32,085 nucleotides of DNA from Fidelibacterota bacterium (GCA_004124475.1 SCKK01000042.1:1-32085); one strand, 5' to 3'; numbered from the stretch's first letter, positions 8,763-17,888 are shown. A program made the numbers and translations. The notes: generated from the sequence alone by a model not told the origin.

Positions 8763-10667
8763 TTAAAAATTACTGGTTAAAGTAAGAGTGAGTGCATCCT
8801 CTATGCCCGACACAAAAACACAAACACCGCTGTCGCATTTTAGACCTCCCTGGCGTGAACCATATGACACCTGCAAAATCGTGGACGGCGTCAGATAAGC
8901 AATTGCCTGTACGTCAAACCACTTATTAGTCAAGTCAACACCAGCTTTCCGAATTAACGCCTCTAACCAGCTGTCATCTTCCGGGTTAGTATTAAATTCC
9001 TGCCCATTTTGAAGTTTTGAAGCGAAATCGTAGGAAAAACCGAAAGAATATTTAGAGGGCTTTCCCACGGTAAGCGAAACATATCTGAAATAAAACGGAT
9101 CCTCCAGTTTCTTATCTGTAATAACACTGTCTATCAATCCTGTTGTTTTAACCCGAAAAACCAGATAATTCATACGCACCAGATCCTGCCACTGGTTTTC
9201 CCAGTAGAGGTTTAGTCCCAGACCATTAGGGAGGTTCATTGAGAGTTGGGAAGGAATGGAAATCAGATTTCTTTTTTCCCAGTTTAGGGTCTCTTTTTTG
9301 TGGGTCGATAAAAATGCATCAATGCCAGGTTTTTCTGTAATGGATTCATCATATTGGATCATTTCTGTTGAGGAAGAAATTAATGTTTTTATATCAAGGT
9401 TATAGGTATCGAGATGGTAATTGAACTCTATGAACACTTCGCGAAATGGGAAGAACTTTTCATTGCTGCTGAACCAAAGCCGAGTTGGAGAGTCCTCCAT
9501 AATCCAATCAGAACTAAAATCGGCATTTATCACCTTCCCATAACCGGTATGGCGACTGCTCTGGCTATAGTTCAACACAATAAAAAGATCTGAGTTGAAC
9601 TTATAGTTGGTCTCGATCTGAATCCCAACTTCATCTTCAAAATCCATGACATGGGGTGTTCTTGACAATAACGTGGAAGTGTGTTCCTTAAATCCCGTAG
9701 GCGGGCTCTGAACCGGTGCACGGCGACCAAGATTGAACGGGAGGTATCGGCGCTTTTCGGGATCCGGGAAATTGTAAGCATAATTCTTATATTCAAAAGT
9801 AACCCCCAGACGCCCCGGATAATAGGATATGCTTCCATATCCGGCCCATCCCCGTGACCGCTTATCGTATCGAATCTCCAGATTGTCGGGATCCACGATC
9901 TCATGATCCCGTCTCATGAATTCCATATAGATATCAAAATTGGATCCGAAATACTCAGAAAAAATACCCGGAATGGTTGTGCTGGTCCTAACTGATATGG
10001 AATCCACCACATCAAACTCCCCAGTTATGAAGTTTTTCCTTAACTGGAACCATGGGTTTTTTGCTTCTACATTAACGATATATCCACCCAATGTCAGCCC
10101 AGGAATCACATCACTTCCCGTCGCTACAACTACACTCACATCGGCGGCGTCAGAGAAATCTCTAACTCTCGAATCGACACCGGGCCCTGGTGAAAGATGC
10201 CTTCCCCCATTGGAAGTTCCGCTGATAAAATCGAGGGCTAGCCAATCCGAAATCTGAGATTTCAACCAGATTCCCCGGAGCGATGAGTCCCAATCGATTC
10301 CCTGCCCCTCCCAGAGGTTCAAACCTAAACCCCGACCGATTTGGCCGTAAAGATCACCGGCTATGACAGAAAAGTCTCTGGATTCCCATGAAAGTCTCAA
10401 TTTGCGTATTCCACGGTGGTCAGGTCCTATTTGAGGTGGCGAGCTGAATTCAAAGCTGGACCAGATTGAAAAATCTCCGTAACCCGCATTGACGTCCAGA
10501 AAGTGTTCTCTGTAATCATAAGGGCTCCTAAGTGTATCGCCTAACTCTTCACTTGGCCTTACGCCATTTCCGAATTGAGCTGTCAGTCCACCAGATATAT
10601 ATGCAGTCTGACCCAGGAGAGATGTACTAAGACAGATAACAACAATCGAAATAATCCGATATAACAC
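8763..10667 (-). CDS. Outer-membrane beta-barrel-like protein (DUF6029-like)
   Basis: 634 residues with a signal peptide (about 1-19, SLLGQ) and long runs of alternating aromatic/hydrophobic residues. It ends in LTLTLTSNF, whose terminal Phe is the usual mark of an outer-membrane barrel. The N-terminal segment (GDLYGQIGRGLGLNLWEGQG) resembles the DUF6029 family of FCB bacteria; I base this on pattern memory only. The start is probably GTG at 10665-10667, 5 bases after the stop of the tlpA-like gene. Placement between two thioredoxin-fold genes suggests it needs redox help for assembly or forms a surface complex with them. Function unknown. Confidence 0.75.
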   Translation of the reverse strand: MLYRIISIVVICLSTSLLGQTAYISGGLTAQFGNGVRPSEELGDTLRSPYDYREHFLDVNAGYGDFSIWSSFEFSSPPQIGPDHRGIRKLRLSWESRDFSVIAGDLYGQIGRGLGLNLWEGQGIDWDSSLRGIWLKSQISDWLALDFISGTSNGGRHLSPGPGVDSRVRDFSDAADVSVVVATGSDVIPGLTLGGYIVNVEAKNPWFQLRKNFITGEFDVVDSISVRTSTTIPGIFSEYFGSNFDIYMEFMRRDHEIVDPDNLEIRYDKRSRGWAGYGSISYYPGRLGVTFEYKNYAYNFPDPEKRRYLPFNLGRRAPVQSPPTGFKEHTSTLLSRTPHVMDFEDEVGIQIETNYKFNSDLFIVLNYSQSSRHTGYGKVINADFSSDWIMEDSPTRLWFSSNEKFFPFREVFIEFNYHLDTYNLDIKTLISSSTEMIQYDESITEKPGIDAFLSTHKKETLNWEKRNLISIPSQLSMNLPNGLGLNLYWENQWQDLVRMNYLVFRVKTTGLIDSVITDKKLEDPFYFRYVSLTVGKPSKYSFGFSYDFASKLQNGQEFNTNPEDDSWLEALIRKAGVDLTNKWFDVQAIAYLTPSTILQVSYGSRQGGLKCDSGVCVFVSGIEDALTLTLTSNF

Positions 10668-10672
10668 AATGT

Positions 10673-11242
10673 TCAGTTGGATGAAGGTGATACAATTGAG
10701 GAACTATTGTCAAGGAGGATGAGAATCTCTTTTTCCAAAGATTTTTCGTCGCCAGGAACGTATCCTGAATGTTTGTAAACAATCTTACCTGACGCATCAA
10801 CAAGTAGTGTATATGGCAATACATTCCCATTCAATCGTCGATAAGTATCCTGGCTGGGGTCCATTGCAACTAAAAATTGGTATCCACGGGATTTAATATA
10901 ACTCCTCACTTTCGAGCGACTACGTTCCGTATCCAGATTGATCATCAATACGTTAAATCCTTTATCAACATACTTGCTTTGAAATTCATCCAGATGCCGC
11001 ATGGCTTTTAAACAAGGTGCACACCATAACGCCCAAAAATCAATTAATATAGGACCATCCTGGAGTAAATTATCGACGGTGGTTTTTTTCCCGTCCATCA
11101 TTCTAATGGATAGATTTGGTAACTGGTTGGTTTGTGAAAATAGAAAGTTACTTATAAGAAATAAAATAAGGAAAACGCTTCCTAATGCTACCCTCGGTGC
11201 CCAATGGGCAAAACCTGAGATTGAATTTAAAATCTTGAACAT
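10673..11242 (-). CDS. TlpA/ResA-like membrane-anchored thioredoxin
   Basis: Thiol-disulfide oxidoreductase, expected in the periplasm. An N-terminal hydrophobic segment (VALGSVFLILFLISNFLFSQ) is a signal anchor or signal peptide. The domain follows with WCAPC in DFWALWCAPCLKAMRHL. FIVAMDP-like and LPYTLLVDASGKIVYKHSGY segments complete the thioredoxin fold. I place the start at ATG 11240-11242 (MFKILN); a GTG seven codons upstream at 11263 would also be in frame. It is the first gene of the redox/barrel unit. A partial, decayed tandem copy lies immediately upstream and is interrupted by an IS3 element. Confidence 0.9.
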   Translation of the reverse strand: MFKILNSISGFAHWAPRVALGSVFLILFLISNFLFSQTNQLPNLSIRMMDGKKTTVDNLLQDGPILIDFWALWCAPCLKAMRHLDEFQSKYVDKGFNVLMINLDTERSRSKVRSYIKSRGYQFLVAMDPSQDTYRRLNGNVLPYTLLVDASGKIVYKHSGYVPGDEKSLEKEILILLDNSSSIVSPSSN

Positions 11243-11559
11243 CTTAGTCTCATTTTCTTTCACTTATTGATTGTATGTAGTTCTTAACTATCATGTCACT
11301 GAGATGTTACTCCAGCTGAGTGTCAGAGTTTCGTCAGATGGCTGACAGTTATTCAGTTTGGTTGATTCTTGCTCTGGAAAGTGTCCGTATATCAACATAC
11401 TTGTTTTGAAATTCATCCAGATGCCGCATGGCTTTTAAACAAGGAGCACACCATAACGCCCAAAAATCAATTAATATAGGACTATCTTGGAGTAACTTAT
11501 CGACGGTGGTTTTTTCCCCGTCCATCATTCGAATGGATAGATTTGGCATTTGGTTGGTC

Positions 11560-11598
11560 TGATGTTCCTACATTTTAGTGGACACCTAAAGAAGTCAT
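11560..11598 (+). repeat. Left terminal inverted repeat of the IS3 element
   Basis: Begins TGATGTTCCTAC and ends AAGAAGTCAT; 28 of 39 positions match the reverse complement of 12850-12888. Confidence 0.9.
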
Positions 11599-11657
11599 AA
11601 ATGAATCCGTACCAAAAGCTACGATTCATAAATTAAAACAACGAAAGGTGTTCAAAA

Positions 11658-11963
11658 ATGAGAGAGATAAAAAAACGAAGACAATATACAAAAGAGTTCA
11701 AAATTGAGACTGTGGAATTTTTACTGCGTAGTGAAAAGACAACAGTGGAAGTAGCCCGTGATCTGGGTATTAGAACTGAATTATTATACCGTTGGAAAAA
11801 AGAACATTTGAATGACCAGATAAACTCTTTTCCCGGGACCGGTCATTTGCAGGATCCTGAGGAAGAACGGATCAGGAAACTGGAGCGTGAACTGCGATCG
11901 GTACAGGAAGAGCGTGACATCTTAAAAAAAGTAGTGGCCATTTTCTCAAAAACACCCCAATGA
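11658..11963 (+). CDS. IS3-family transposase OrfA (HTH/leucine zipper)
   Basis: 101-residue DNA-binding subunit. An N-terminal helix-turn-helix of the transposase_8 type (RRQYTKEFKIETVEFLL... VARDLGIRTELLYRWKKE) recognises the IS ends. The C-terminal heptad region (EERIRKLERELRSVQEERDILKK) is the usual dimerisation zipper. The stop TGA overlaps the orfB ATG (ATGA at 11960-11963). A run of seven A bases near the 3' end is the likely frameshift site that would fuse it to OrfB. Confidence 0.95.
   Translation: MREIKKRRQYTKEFKIETVEFLLRSEKTTVEVARDLGIRTELLYRWKKEHLNDQINSFPGTGHLQDPEEERIRKLERELRSVQEERDILKKVVAIFSKTPQ
11924..11931 (+). other. Likely -1 programmed frameshift site (A7G)
   Basis: In the orfA frame the codons TTA AAA AAA place a slippery A-AAA-AAA heptamer at 11924-11930. 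Slipping back one base leads into an open frame (SSGHFLKNTP) that joins directly to OrfB at 11960. IS3 elements commonly make the OrfAB fusion transposase this way. Confidence 0.65.
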
Positions 11964-12853
11964 AGTATGAATTTATCCATACCAGCCGTTCCGAATTTGA
12001 GGTGAAGAAGATGTGCCATGTATTGAATGTCAATAGGAGCGGTTACTATCGATATATTACCGGTACAAAGAATAAGCAATGGGCTGAGAATTTGATACTG
12101 TTAGAAGAAATCAAGGACATTTATAAAGATAGCAAAGGCACCTATGGCAGTCCCCGGATTACTGATTCTTTACATGATTTGGGATATTCCTGCAGCGAAC
12201 CCAGAGTGGCCAGATTGATGAGAACCAATGGAATTAAGGCTAAGACCCAGAAAAAGTATAAGGTAACGACCAACTCCGATCATTCTTACCCCATAGCACC
12301 CAATCTTCTAAATCAGGATTTCTGGACCACAGCAGCTCACCGCATTTGGATGAGCGATATCACCTATATCCGAACATGGCAAGGATGGTTGTATTTGACG
12401 ATCATTTTGGATCTGTATACCCAGAAAGTTGTGGGGTGGTCCATGAGTGACCGGTTGACAGCAAATACGACGACAATCCCGGCATTTATCCAGGCGGCCA
12501 AGAAATATCAGCCTTTACCGGGTTTGATATTTCATTCAGACAGAGGGGTTCAATATGCCTGTGATGATTTTCGTGAATTGCTAAAATTTTTTAAGGTGAT
12601 CCAGAGCATGAGTGGAAAAGGAAACTGTTATGATAATGCTGTGGCAGAGAGCTTTTTCCCTGCCTGACCGGCAGGCAGGCATACGCTGAAAACAGAGTTG
12701 GTTTACCATGAAACGTATCGGACTCGAATGGAAGCTAAAACCAGCTTGTTCGAGTATATAGAGGTATTCTATAATCGGTTTAGAAAACATTCAGCACTGG
12801 GTTACAAATCGCCAGAAGAATATGAACAATCAACATTCAAACAAGCAATATGA
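11960..12853 (+). pseudogene. IS3-family transposase OrfB interrupted by an in-frame palindromic insert
   Basis: DDE integrase-type catalytic subunit. HTH_21 region (KKMCHVLNVNRSGYYRY), first Asp in WMSDITYI, second Asp in IFHSDRGVQY and the Glu in CYDNAVAESFF are all present. Immediately after SFF a palindrome brings TGA at 12665-12667. The same frame then resumes with [12 protein letters not shown] and runs to the proper stop at 12851-12853, preserving the C-terminal [13 protein letters not shown] motif. As written, translation stops after 235 residues and loses about 55 C-terminal residues, so activity is doubtful. Confidence 0.92.
12659..12680. repeat. CCTGCC-type palindromic element inside the transposase
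   Basis: CCTGCCTG (12659-12666) and CAGGCAGG (12672-12679) form a perfect 8-bp stem with a 5-base loop. Compared with the common IS3 motif SFFHTLKTEL, the net gain is 21 bases with the frame kept. Related CCTGCC/GGCAGG palindromes occur at 28824-28860 and 30165-30196. Confidence 0.85.
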
Positions 12854-12888
12854 CTTCTTATACTGTCCATTTTTTTGTAAGAAGATCA
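12850..12888 (-). repeat. Right terminal inverted repeat of the IS3 element
   Basis: Reverse complement begins TGATCTTCTTAC and ends AAGAAGTCAT. It overlaps the natural stop codon of orfB and is followed by the GTC target duplication. Confidence 0.9.
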
Positions 12889-12939
12889 GTCTGTGAAAAT
12901 ATAAAGTTACTTATAAGAAAAAAATTAAGGGTAATTGTT

Positions 12940-14241
12940 TCACATTATTTCTTTTAAAAATTCATCGAGTTCCGATTCAGGAACAAATTCTACTGCAATT
13001 CTTGAGAAGTTAATCACTTCCTTCCTAAAAAGTTCCAATTGGTAACGTGCGTTAATTTCCACCGATTCCATAGTGACTTGCAATGACCACCCACTGATGG
13101 AAATAACAATAAGGGGAGAGAAAGCATGACTCGAGATAAATACTACCTTATCTGAAGACTTTTTATACCACTCAGGATCAGGCGTGTCCAATATGACAAC
13201 TTTAATATCCCCATTTCGATCTAAAATCTGAATCACTGGGACGACTCTAAAATGACCCTGGCTGATCCGTTCAACCAATTCATGGGGAACCCCAAATTTT
13301 CTACGAGAGAACTCCAGTGTAGTAAGATTGCCATCCTGTATTAATGCGGTATAGGGTAGAGAGTAAAGCATATCTTTTATCACATCTTCTCTTAAAGAAT
13401 AATTAATTGGTAAGATAAGCTTCACATTATCTTTTTCATCCTTGTCTATCTCGATGATCGGTTCTTCTATATCGATTAGGTATGGATTATCTGAAATTTT
13501 TTCCACAATGGATTCCAGAAGTTCTGAGTTGCCAGCAGGTGACTCTACTATACCACTTTCTCCAAAAGTAAAATCCCGATAGAATTTCCCCCCTTTATTT
13601 CCTGCTTTATCAACTTTTTCACGAGTGCCAATATAATAATCCATCGATTCTTCGAGTTCTTCCAGAGCAGAAGATATCGCTAAATTGATATCTTTAACCT
13701 GTCTTCTATATTCCGGTACTTTCGCTTGAACCTCAGGAGTAATAAAGTCACCCCGCTTTACCTTGGGTGGTAGATGTTTTGCCAACTTTTCTTGAACCAT
13801 TAAAAACAAGTTTTGATTTAATTGTGACATCTGATTCAAAAATCCTATCGTGGTTACTCTTCCCAACTCCTCCCAATTCGCAATATTGATTAACTGGACA
13901 TTGATTGATATTTGATCCAGACTCCTTGAAAAATTACCCATCAAGAGAATATTTCGCGTCCCTGAAGGTTGTCTTAACAATCTTGATCTATCCTGAAGGA
14001 TTTCTTCAAGATTCCGTTTCCCAAACAACCTGACACCATCTATGTTCATAAATTCCTTTCGTAGCATGTCAGCCAATCCTGAAGACAGCCAAACGATGGA
14101 AGGATCCTGGTGAAGATTATCAAATTCAAGGATGTAGAGATTAACCCGTTCAATTCTCGACGCCAATGCATTTGGCTGAAAAATTGTTAAGAGGAGTAAA
14201 AATGTAATGATGAGTTTAAATCGAATCCCTTGCATAATCAT
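12940..14241 (-). CDS. Secreted protein with FlgO/TolB-N-like domain
   Basis: 433 residues. A signal peptide (about 1-27, ending NALA) precedes a segment RVNLYILEFDNLHQDPSIVWLSSGLADMLRKEF. This segment, with the following GKRNLEEIL and ILLMGNFSR, resembles the N-terminal alpha/beta domain of FlgO/TolB/CsgG-like periplasmic proteins that sense or assemble envelope structures. The C-terminal half (ILPINYSLREDVI; VVILDTPDPEW) is unassigned. It stands alone: 113 bases separate it from glnS and the IS3/tlpA-copy remnant lies just downstream. Exact role unknown; the domain call is by resemblance only. Confidence 0.65.
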   Translation of the reverse strand: MIMQGIRFKLIITFLLLLTIFQPNALASRIERVNLYILEFDNLHQDPSIVWLSSGLADMLRKEFMNIDGVRLFGKRNLEEILQDRSRLLRQPSGTRNILLMGNFSRSLDQISINVQLINIANWEELGRVTTIGFLNQMSQLNQNLFLMVQEKLAKHLPPKVKRGDFITPEVQAKVPEYRRQVKDINLAISSALEELEESMDYYIGTREKVDKAGNKGGKFYRDFTFGESGIVESPAGNSELLESIVEKISDNPYLIDIEEPIIEIDKDEKDNVKLILPINYSLREDVIKDMLYSLPYTALIQDGNLTTLEFSRRKFGVPHELVERISQGHFRVVPVIQILDRNGDIKVVILDTPDPEWYKKSSDKVVFISSHAFSPLIVISISGWSLQVTMESVEINARYQLELFRKEVINFSRIAVEFVPESELDEFLKEIM

Positions 14242-14354
14242 ATAATGTATTAGTGATAAGTAAATATTTCAATATCAAACTTAATCCTGTGAAATCAATT
14301 TCTATTCCAGTTACTTGCACCATTTTATCAAATAATCCCAATTCAAGATGTTTT

Positions 14355-16052
14355 TTATTTCTCCAATTTTAATGATTTCTCTATCTTCGCCCAAGAATCA
14401 CGCAACGACACTGTACGATTAAAAACCGGCGCTCCTTCCATTGAATCCACAGGGTCCACATAGAAATATCCTAATCTTTCAAACTGGTAATGATTACCTG
14501 CCTTTACATGTGATAGACTGGGTTCTAAATAACAATTATCCAGCGTTTCAAGAGAATTTGGATTCAAGACGGTCTTAAAATCTGCGTCACCTTTCTCCCT
14601 ACCAGGATTGGGAGAACTAAACAGGCGGTCATATAACCGTACTTTTGCTTTAATGGAATGAGCGGCAGAGACCCAGTGTATCGTCCCTTTCACCTTGCGT
14701 CCATCGGGAGATGAACCACCTTTTGAAGCAGGATCATAGGTACAATGGAGTTCAATCACTTCACCAGTTTTTTCATCTTTAATCACATCGACACACTTGA
14801 TAAAATAGGCATACCGAAGTCGCACTTCACGCCCCGGCGCAAGCCGAAAGTATTTCCTTGGTGGGTCTTCTCGAAAATCATTCCGCTCAATGTAAATGAC
14901 TTTAGAAAATGGCACGTTCCTCGTACCCATGCTGGGGTCTTCGGGATTATTGATTGCTTCCAATTCTTCTGTCTGGTCCTCCGGATAATTATCTATAACC
15001 ACTCGCAATGGGTGCAATACTCCCATGACCCGAGGAGCACGCTTATTTAAATCCTCCCTGACACTGTATTCAAGCAATCCTAAATCGATAATACCTTCCC
15101 TTTTCGCAATGCCAACCCGTTCGGTAAATTTACGAATGGATTCCGGTGTATATCCTCGTCTACGTAATCCTGACAGAGTAGGCATTCGTGGATCATCCCA
15201 ACCGCTGACGGATCCCTGTTTAACCAACTCTAAAAGTTTACGTTTGCTCATCACAGTATAGCTTAAATTCAAACGAGCAAACTCGATCTGTTGAGGATGA
15301 AAGACATTCAATTCATCGAGGTACCAATCGTACAACGGACGATGATCTTCAAATTCCAGTGTACAGATGGAATGGGTAACGCCTTCAATAGAATCTTCGA
15401 GCCCATGAGCCCAATCGTAGGTGGGATAAACACACCATTTGTCTCCTGTACGGTGATGACTAGCATGAATGATTCTATACATGACCGGATCACGCATATT
15501 CAAATTGGGAGAATCCATATCGATTTTTGCCCGTAGAACCCGAGCTCCCTCTTCAAAATCTCCTAACCGCATACGTCGGAAGAGATCGAAGTTTTCTTCT
15601 ATGGAACGATCACGATATGGGCTTTTCTTTCCCGGCTTGGTCAGAGTACCCCGGTATTCCCTGATTTCCTCAACGCTTAAGTCATCAACATAGGCTTTTC
15701 CGGCTTTGATTAATTGTACCGCATACCGATACATCTCCTCAAAATAGTCAGACGCAAAATACAGACGTTCCCTCCAATCAAACCCCAACCACTTAACATC
15801 CTCAATAATAGAATCTACATATTCTTCCTCTTCTTTGGTGGGATTTGTGTCATCAAACCGCAAATTGCAAAAGCCGCCATATTCTTCCGCAAGACCAAAA
15901 TTGAGGCAGATAGATTTGGCATGCCCAATGTGCAAAAAACCATTCGGTTCAGGAGGAAATCGGGTATGGACTCGACCATCATTTTTCCCAGACTTCAGAT
16001 CATCATCTATTATCTGTTCGATAAAATTCTTCCGGGATTTTTCTGACTTCAT
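14355..16052 (-). CDS. glnS: Glutaminyl-tRNA synthetase
   Basis: Charges tRNA-Gln directly with glutamine. The 565-residue product has HIGH (residues 41-44) in [18 protein letters not shown] and the KMSKS-equivalent [11 protein letters not shown]. The GlnS-specific start [10 protein letters not shown] and the two C-terminal beta-barrels (anticodon binding; [14 protein letters not shown] near the end) are present. The length matches E. coli GlnS. The ATG overlaps the gltX stop by one base (TGATG), so the two synthetases form one unit. Presence of GlnS means the organism need not rely on the transamidation route for Gln-tRNA. Confidence 0.96.
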   Translation of the reverse strand: MKSEKSRKNFIEQIIDDDLKSGKNDGRVHTRFPPEPNGFLHIGHAKSICLNFGLAEEYGGFCNLRFDDTNPTKEEEEYVDSIIEDVKWLGFDWRERLYFASDYFEEMYRYAVQLIKAGKAYVDDLSVEEIREYRGTLTKPGKKSPYRDRSIEENFDLFRRMRLGDFEEGARVLRAKIDMDSPNLNMRDPVMYRIIHASHHRTGDKWCVYPTYDWAHGLEDSIEGVTHSICTLEFEDHRPLYDWYLDELNVFHPQQIEFARLNLSYTVMSKRKLLELVKQGSVSGWDDPRMPTLSGLRRRGYTPESIRKFTERVGIAKREGIIDLGLLEYSVREDLNKRAPRVMGVLHPLRVVIDNYPEDQTEELEAINNPEDPSMGTRNVPFSKVIYIERNDFREDPPRKYFRLAPGREVRLRYAYFIKCVDVIKDEKTGEVIELHCTYDPASKGGSSPDGRKVKGTIHWVSAAHSIKAKVRLYDRLFSSPNPGREKGDADFKTVLNPNSLETLDNCYLEPSLSHVKAGNHYQFERLGYFYVDPVDSMEGAPVFNRTVSLRDSWAKIEKSLKLEK

Positions 16053-17506
16053 CAGGAACCAACACCTTCTTCATCTGAATCTGACAATAGCGGTAACCTT
16101 TCAAGCGCTACTTTTAATCGCCTAAGGCAAATTGCCTTTCCTAATAATTCCATCAGCAAGAAAAGTGAGGGACCATGTGGAATACCCGTGATCGCCAAAC
16201 GGGTAGCATGAATTAGCTTGCTTGTGCCAACATTCATTTCCTCTGCCAATTCCCGCAATTCGGATTCAAGCGTTTTTTCAGTCCATTCCTCCAATTGTGA
16301 TAACCGATGGATATAACCTCGAATCAGTTTATTTATTGTTACATCTCGCCACCGTTTCTTAGCAGTTTTAGAATCATACGTACCAGGATCTTCAAAGAAA
16401 AAGTCGGATTGCGTTATTATTTCAGATAGTTTCTTGATGCGTTTCTTCTGAATATCTATTATTCTTAGCAAATAGTCCTTGTCGGTATCTATCTGCCAAT
16501 CCGGGTTCAATCTTCGGATTCGGTCAAACAATTCTTTTGATGAAGCTTGAGCCATATGCTGACCACTCACCCAGAGTAATTTCTTCTCGTCAAAGACTGC
16601 AGCCTTCTTTTGAACTTGTTTGATACTAAAGTTATTTATTAATTCATCAACAGTAAAAATTTCCTGATCTGTATCCGGATTCCAACCAAGTAATGCAAGA
16701 TAGTTCAACAAAGCTTGTGGCAAATATCCCGGGTGGTGGAATTCCCGAACTCCGGATGCACCGTGACGTTTGCTTAGCCGTTTCATATCCGGTCCTAATA
16801 TCATGGGAAGATGAGCAAACTTAGGTATCTTTTTCCCCAACATTTTGTAGATGAGAATCTGCTTCGGTGTATTGGTGAGGTGATCCTCTCCCCTGATCAC
16901 ATGTGTGATTTCCATGTCGCTGTCATCAACAACTACCGTCAAATTATAGGTAGGATTTCCATCAGATCTTTGGATAATGAAATCATCAATTTCTTTATTC
17001 ATCACACTAATCTTGCCATAGATCAGATCAGTGAACTTTGTCATACCCCGGGGAATTTTTAGCCTAACACAAAACGGCTCGGCACCATTAATTTTTAACT
17101 TAATCTGTGATAAGGTGAGATCAAGACACTTACCGGAATATTGATATCCCATTCCTGACTTGATCGCATCTTCGCGCTCTTTCTTCAGTTCCTCTACTGT
17201 GCAAAAACAGCGATACGCTTTGCCCTCCTTCAATAACTGCCGGACTGCATACCTGTGATTCGTTTTCCGCTCTGATTGAAACACAATGGGTCCATCCCAA
17301 TTTAGTCCAAGCCATCTTAACGAGTCTCGAATCTCATCAACATACTCCTGTTTTGACCGTTTAACATCCGTATCTTCAATTCTGAGATGGAAACATCCCT
17401 TATGCTTGGCAGCGTAGAGATAGTTGAAAAGTGCGGTACGTGCGCCTCCAAGGTGGAGGGTACCCGTAGGACTGGGAGCAAAACGAACTCGAACGGGGTA
17501 TTTCAT
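16052..17506 (-). CDS. gltX: Glutamyl-tRNA synthetase
   Basis: Charges tRNA-Glu; 484 residues. The signature [20 protein letters not shown] is the GluRS form of HIGH (HLGG). KRLSKRHGA is the KMSKS loop. The region [17 protein letters not shown] belongs to the Cys-containing insertion seen in bacterial GluRS. The C-terminal all-alpha anticodon-binding domain ([17 protein letters not shown] onward) is complete. No Shine-Dalgarno is visible before the ATG at 17506. It is the first protein gene after tRNA-Ser(UGA), 122 bases upstream, and is followed by glnS with a one-base overlap. Confidence 0.96.
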   Translation of the reverse strand: MKYPVRVRFAPSPTGTLHLGGARTALFNYLYAAKHKGCFHLRIEDTDVKRSKQEYVDEIRDSLRWLGLNWDGPIVFQSERKTNHRYAVRQLLKEGKAYRCFCTVEELKKEREDAIKSGMGYQYSGKCLDLTLSQIKLKINGAEPFCVRLKIPRGMTKFTDLIYGKISVMNKEIDDFIIQRSDGNPTYNLTVVVDDSDMEITHVIRGEDHLTNTPKQILIYKMLGKKIPKFAHLPMILGPDMKRLSKRHGASGVREFHHPGYLPQALLNYLALLGWNPDTDQEIFTVDELINNFSIKQVQKKAAVFDEKKLLWVSGQHMAQASSKELFDRIRRLNPDWQIDTDKDYLLRIIDIQKKRIKKLSEIITQSDFFFEDPGTYDSKTAKKRWRDVTINKLIRGYIHRLSQLEEWTEKTLESELRELAEEMNVGTSKLIHATRLAITGIPHGPSLFLLMELLGKAICLRRLKVALERLPLLSDSDEEGVGS

Positions 17507-17628
17507 GAAACGAAAATTAAGGAAAGGAAAAGGTAATTAAAATACAATGATTCAAAATTGTGCATTACATGTCGTAAACCAAACATGTGAACCAGACCCG
17601 TTAGGTTGAAATATATATATAAAACACG

Positions 17629-17711
17629 CGGAGGTGGAGGGACTCGAACCCCCAAGTCCGTGAGGACGCCGGTTTTCAAGACCGGTGCATTACCAATTAT
17701 GCTACACCTCC
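17629..17711 (-). tRNA. tRNA-Ser (anticodon UGA)
   Basis: 83 nt. Acceptor GGAGGTG/CACCTCC with discriminator G, the serine identity base. Anticodon stem CCGGT/ACCGG, loop CTTGAAA, anticodon TGA at 17676-17678. The long variable arm (GTCC-TCAC-GGAC) marks class II. CCA is not encoded. The D-arm (GCATAATTGGTAATGC) is of a shape more usual in class I tRNAs. Confidence 0.93.
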
Positions 17712-17733
17712 TTTTTCTTATTTTACATATTGC

Positions 17734-17819
17734 CTCGCTGGTTTTTCCGAAGGATCCTGTCCACAGGACGCTGAGCGTGGACAAGACCAGTGCATTAAAC
17801 TAGACTCTGCTACGCCTCC
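17734..17819 (-). pseudogene. 5' half of a tRNA-Ser(UGA)-like gene with a 36-bp anticodon-loop insert
   Basis: Sense strand: acceptor GGAGGCG; D-arm GCA...TGC; anticodon stem CTGGT; loop bases CTTG; 36-bp insert; AAA; ACCAG; CG. The insert falls between the second and third anticodon bases. The anticodon stem differs from that of the intact gene by a paired C-G to T-A change, so the parent was once a folding tRNA rather than a random copy. Variable arm, T-arm and 3' acceptor are missing. The intact gene begins 108 bases downstream. Confidence 0.8.
17746..17781. repeat. 36-bp palindromic insert in a tRNA anticodon loop
   Basis: Insert with complementary ends (TCC...GGA) and an inner GTCC-TGT-GGAC hairpin. 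Fifteen bases (ACAGGATCCTTCGGA on the minus strand) recur at 23471-23485. Removing exactly 36 bases restores the loop CTTG-AAA. Confidence 0.8.
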
Positions 17820-17824
17820 CAGTC

Positions 17825-17888
17825 CTGCGGAGAGAGAGGGATTCCCCGCCTGACAGACTGACGTCAGTCAGTCGGGCTGGGAACCCTC
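17825..17888 (-). repeat. Direct repeat of the tRNA-Ser(GCU) 3' end, interrupted by a palindrome
   Basis: 17825-17844 plus 17881-17888 are identical, 28/28 bases, to 18142-18169 at the 3' end of tRNA-Ser(GCU). Together the two copies bracket the GIY-YIG pseudogene (253 bp between them), like the ends of a small element integrated into a tRNA 3' end. Confidence 0.88.
17845..17880. repeat. 36-bp palindromic insert in a tRNA T-loop sequence
   Basis: Core GACTGACGTCAGTC (17856-17869) is a perfect 14-bp palindrome, with CCCGCC/GGGCTGG outer arms. It splits TTC/GAA of the T-loop in the duplicated tRNA-Ser(GCU) end with no base lost and no target duplication. It also supplies the last codons and stop of the GIY-YIG frame. 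Confidence 0.85.

Larger units (their letters stand above)
11560..12888 (+). mobile_element. IS3-family insertion sequence, 1329 bp
   Basis: The ends start TGAT and finish ATCA with 39-bp imperfect terminal inverted repeats (28/39 matching). It is flanked by a 3-bp target duplication GTC (11557-11559 and 12889-12891). Removing the IS and one GTC restores the tlpA-copy sequence TTGGTTG-GTC-TGTGAAAAT, which matches the intact paralog. It carries overlapping orfA and orfB with a DDE domain. OrfB holds a stop inside a palindromic insert, so this copy is probably immobile on its own. Confidence 0.95.
11362..12931 (-). pseudogene. Decayed tandem copy of the tlpA-like gene, split by an IS
   Basis: 11390-11559 matches 10962-11131 of the intact tlpA-like gene with about 11 differences in 170 bp, and includes WALWCAPC. 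12892-12931 continues the match (signal-anchor region) on the other side of the IS. About 31 bp present in the intact gene between CCGTAT and ATCAAC is missing, shifting the frame, and the 3' two thirds are absent. The copy was therefore already partial or later eroded. The IS boundary falls exactly at the break in homology. Confidence 0.88.

Noticed and set aside
17503-17803. Open frames on both strands over tRNA-Ser(UGA)
   Set aside because: They are translations of the tRNA and its remnant, not genes.
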